Of a DNA stretch of 6,823 bases, positions 5,791 to 6,823 are shown one piece after another. Origin of the DNA: an uncultured Clostridia bacterium (lineage in GTDB: Bacteria; Bacillota; Clostridia; UBA1381); the NCBI GenBank assembly GCA_934487205.1, contig CAKSRS010000082.1, forward strand, positions 1-6,823, given 5' to 3'. The notes under the pieces are model-generated. The model saw only the letters and a list, made by a program, of their open reading frames with translations. It ran no database searches and had not been told where the DNA came from. Numbering within the stretch: position 1 is the first letter of the stretch; each line of letters opens with the position of its first letter. A program made the translations under genes and the position numbers.

Positions 5791-6729
5791 ATGGAAAACA
5801 ATTTTAAATATTCGCTTGACAACAAAAGATATCACACTTGGAACTATTACCTTAAAAATAAATTTGGCTGCAAGGTCTTTAAAATCGCGCTTAACGGCGG
5901 ATTTACCTGCCCCAACCTTGACGGCACAAAGGGCACAGGCGGCTGTACCTACTGCCTTTCCGGCAGCGGCGATTTTGCGGGCGACCCTTCGCATACCGTG
6001 GAAATGCAATTTGAAGAAGTAAAAGCAAAAATGCTGCAAAAATGGCACAGTGCAAAATATATCCCGTATTTTCAGGCAAATTCGAATACATACGCGCCGG
6101 CAGATGTTCTGCGCAGTAAATTTGAGCCGGTACTCGCCAAAGAAGGCGTTGTCGGACTTGCACTTGCAACACGTGCCGACTGCCTCGCCGACGATGTACT
6201 ATCCTACCTCAAAGAACTCAATTCCCGCACTTTCCTTCTGGTCGAACTCGGTCTGCAAACCGTTTTTGACGAAACGGGACGGCGCATAAACCGCTGCCAC
6301 TCATATGCGGATTTTCTCGAAGGCTACCAAAAGCTGAAAAATCTCGGCATAAAAGTTTGTGTTCACCTGATACTCGGTCTCCCCGGCGAGACGCACGATA
6401 TGATGACGGAAAGCGCAAAACAGGTCGCAATGCTTCGTCCGGATTGTGTAAAACTTCATCTTCTGCATGTTATGAAGGGTACAAAAATGGCACAGCAGTA
6501 CCAAAACGGCGAATTTGAGGTAATGTCCCTCACCGATTATGTGAATACCGTTGTCGATTGCCTTGAACTGTTTCATGAGGACACCGTTATTCAGCGTCTT
6601 ACCGGCGATGGCGGACGAGATGTTTTAATCGCACCCATGTGGAGTCTGAAAAAATTTGTTGTTCTTAACGAAATTGATAAAGAAATGGTACGGCGCAACA
6701 CATACCAGGGCGCAAAATTTTCAAAATAA
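5791..6729 (+). CDS. yhcC: YhcC/YtqA-family radical SAM protein
   Basis: A 312-residue radical S-adenosylmethionine enzyme of the YhcC (TIGR01212) family. The 4Fe-4S ligands are C40, C52 and C55, in the spaced motif GFTCPNLDG...GGCTYC typical of this family instead of plain CX3CX2C. Other family blocks are YFQANSNTYAP (93-103), LATRADCL (125-132), ELGLQT (152-157), HLILGLPGE (192-200), KLHLLHVMKGT (221-231) and RLTGDGGRDVLIAPMW (269-284). Length is normal and the protein is complete. The Bacillus homologue YtqA has, as I recall, been implicated (as MnmL) in making the mnm5s2U wobble modification of tRNA, usually beside a methyltransferase (YtqB/MnmM). No such gene is visible here, though only 94 bases follow the stop. 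A terminator lies just upstream and no separate promoter was found, so expression may depend on read-through from the DUF1540 unit. Confidence 0.92.
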   Translation: MENNFKYSLDNKRYHTWNYYLKNKFGCKVFKIALNGGFTCPNLDGTKGTGGCTYCLSGSGDFAGDPSHTVEMQFEEVKAKMLQKWHSAKYIPYFQANSNTYAPADVLRSKFEPVLAKEGVVGLALATRADCLADDVLSYLKELNSRTFLLVELGLQTVFDETGRRINRCHSYADFLEGYQKLKNLGIKVCVHLILGLPGETHDMMTESAKQVAMLRPDCVKLHLLHVMKGTKMAQQYQNGEFEVMSLTDYVNTVVDCLELFHEDTVIQRLTGDGGRDVLIAPMWSLKKFVVLNEIDKEMVRRNTYQGAKFSK

Positions 6730-6730
6730 C

Positions 6731-6778
6731 CCGATTTATCGGTTTATCAGCGTGTCGATAAACCTATTGACACGCTGA
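6731..6778. repeat. Overlapping, mutually exclusive hairpins after yhcC
   Basis: Three inverted repeats overlap: CCGAT/ATCGG (6731-6742), GGTTTATC (6741-6748) with GATAAACC (6757-6764), and TCAGCGTGTC (6747-6756) with GACACGCTGA (6769-6778, perfect 10 bp, 12-nt loop). The second and third share bases and cannot form together. Neither strand shows a T-run next to the stems, so this is not a standard terminator. It could be an attenuator-like leader for a following gene, a processing hairpin, or a dispersed intergenic repeat. The remaining bases to 6823 hold an AAGGAAGG that looks like a ribosome binding site but no ATG, so no gene is called there. Confidence 0.6.
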
Positions 6779-6823
6779 CAGACTTTGAAAAAGGAAGGTA
6801 AATCTGTTCGGCGTGTACTCGTC

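Noticed and set aside
6764..6823. Minus-strand frame open to the window edge, ending in TAG near 6764
   Set aside because: Only 19 residues, no recognisable motif; cannot be told from chance.
6784..6823. Possible start of a plus-strand gene (TTG 6784 or after AAGGAAGG)
   Set aside because: A Shine-Dalgarno-like AAGGAAGG exists but no ATG follows within range, and too little sequence remains to judge.

Overview
The window looks like chromosomal DNA from a low-to-mid GC Firmicute, probably a clostridial (Oscillospirales-like) gut-type bacterium. This rests on the gene content (MutS2 with a Smr domain, DUF1015, DUF1540, YhcC/YtqA-type radical SAM), strong GGAG-type ribosome binding sites and sigma-A-like promoters. 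No tRNA, rRNA, CRISPR array, insertion sequence or phage gene was seen.

Layout. (1) Positions 1 to about 80 do not fit the rest. On the plus strand they encode a GC-rich scrap of a TrkA-type potassium-uptake NAD-binding domain, joined head-on inside the 3' part of a DUF1015 gene. I read this as a chimeric contig end or a real rearrangement breakpoint. (2) About 80-4003, minus strand: a tight operon transcribed mutS2 - ybaK - DUF1015, with gaps of 16 and 15 nt. (3) 4004-4166: a divergent control region. Two well-formed promoters lie back to back, their -35 boxes 8 bp apart, and a 13-bp palindrome covers the predicted mutS2 transcription start. (4) 4167-5365, plus strand: tadA, a 33-residue single-helix membrane protein and a 207-residue membrane-anchored protein of unknown function, probably one operon. 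(5) 5366-5553: an intergenic stretch with a probable terminator and several inverted repeats. (6) 5554-5724: a small Cys-rich DUF1540 protein, closed by a strong intrinsic terminator. (7) 5791-6729: a YhcC-family radical SAM enzyme whose ribosome binding site lies only about 10 nt after that terminator. (8) 6730-6823: a run of overlapping, mutually exclusive inverted repeats, with no gene I can support.

Themes. Four of the recognised genes concern translation accuracy: MutS2 (ribosome collision rescue and recombination control), YbaK (editing of Cys-tRNAPro), TadA (A34-to-inosine) and probably YhcC/YtqA (implicated in wobble-uridine modification). No clearly novel multi-gene system is visible. 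The least explained parts are the two membrane proteins after tadA, the regulatory architecture around the DUF1540 and yhcC genes, the hairpins at the right end and the junction at the left edge.
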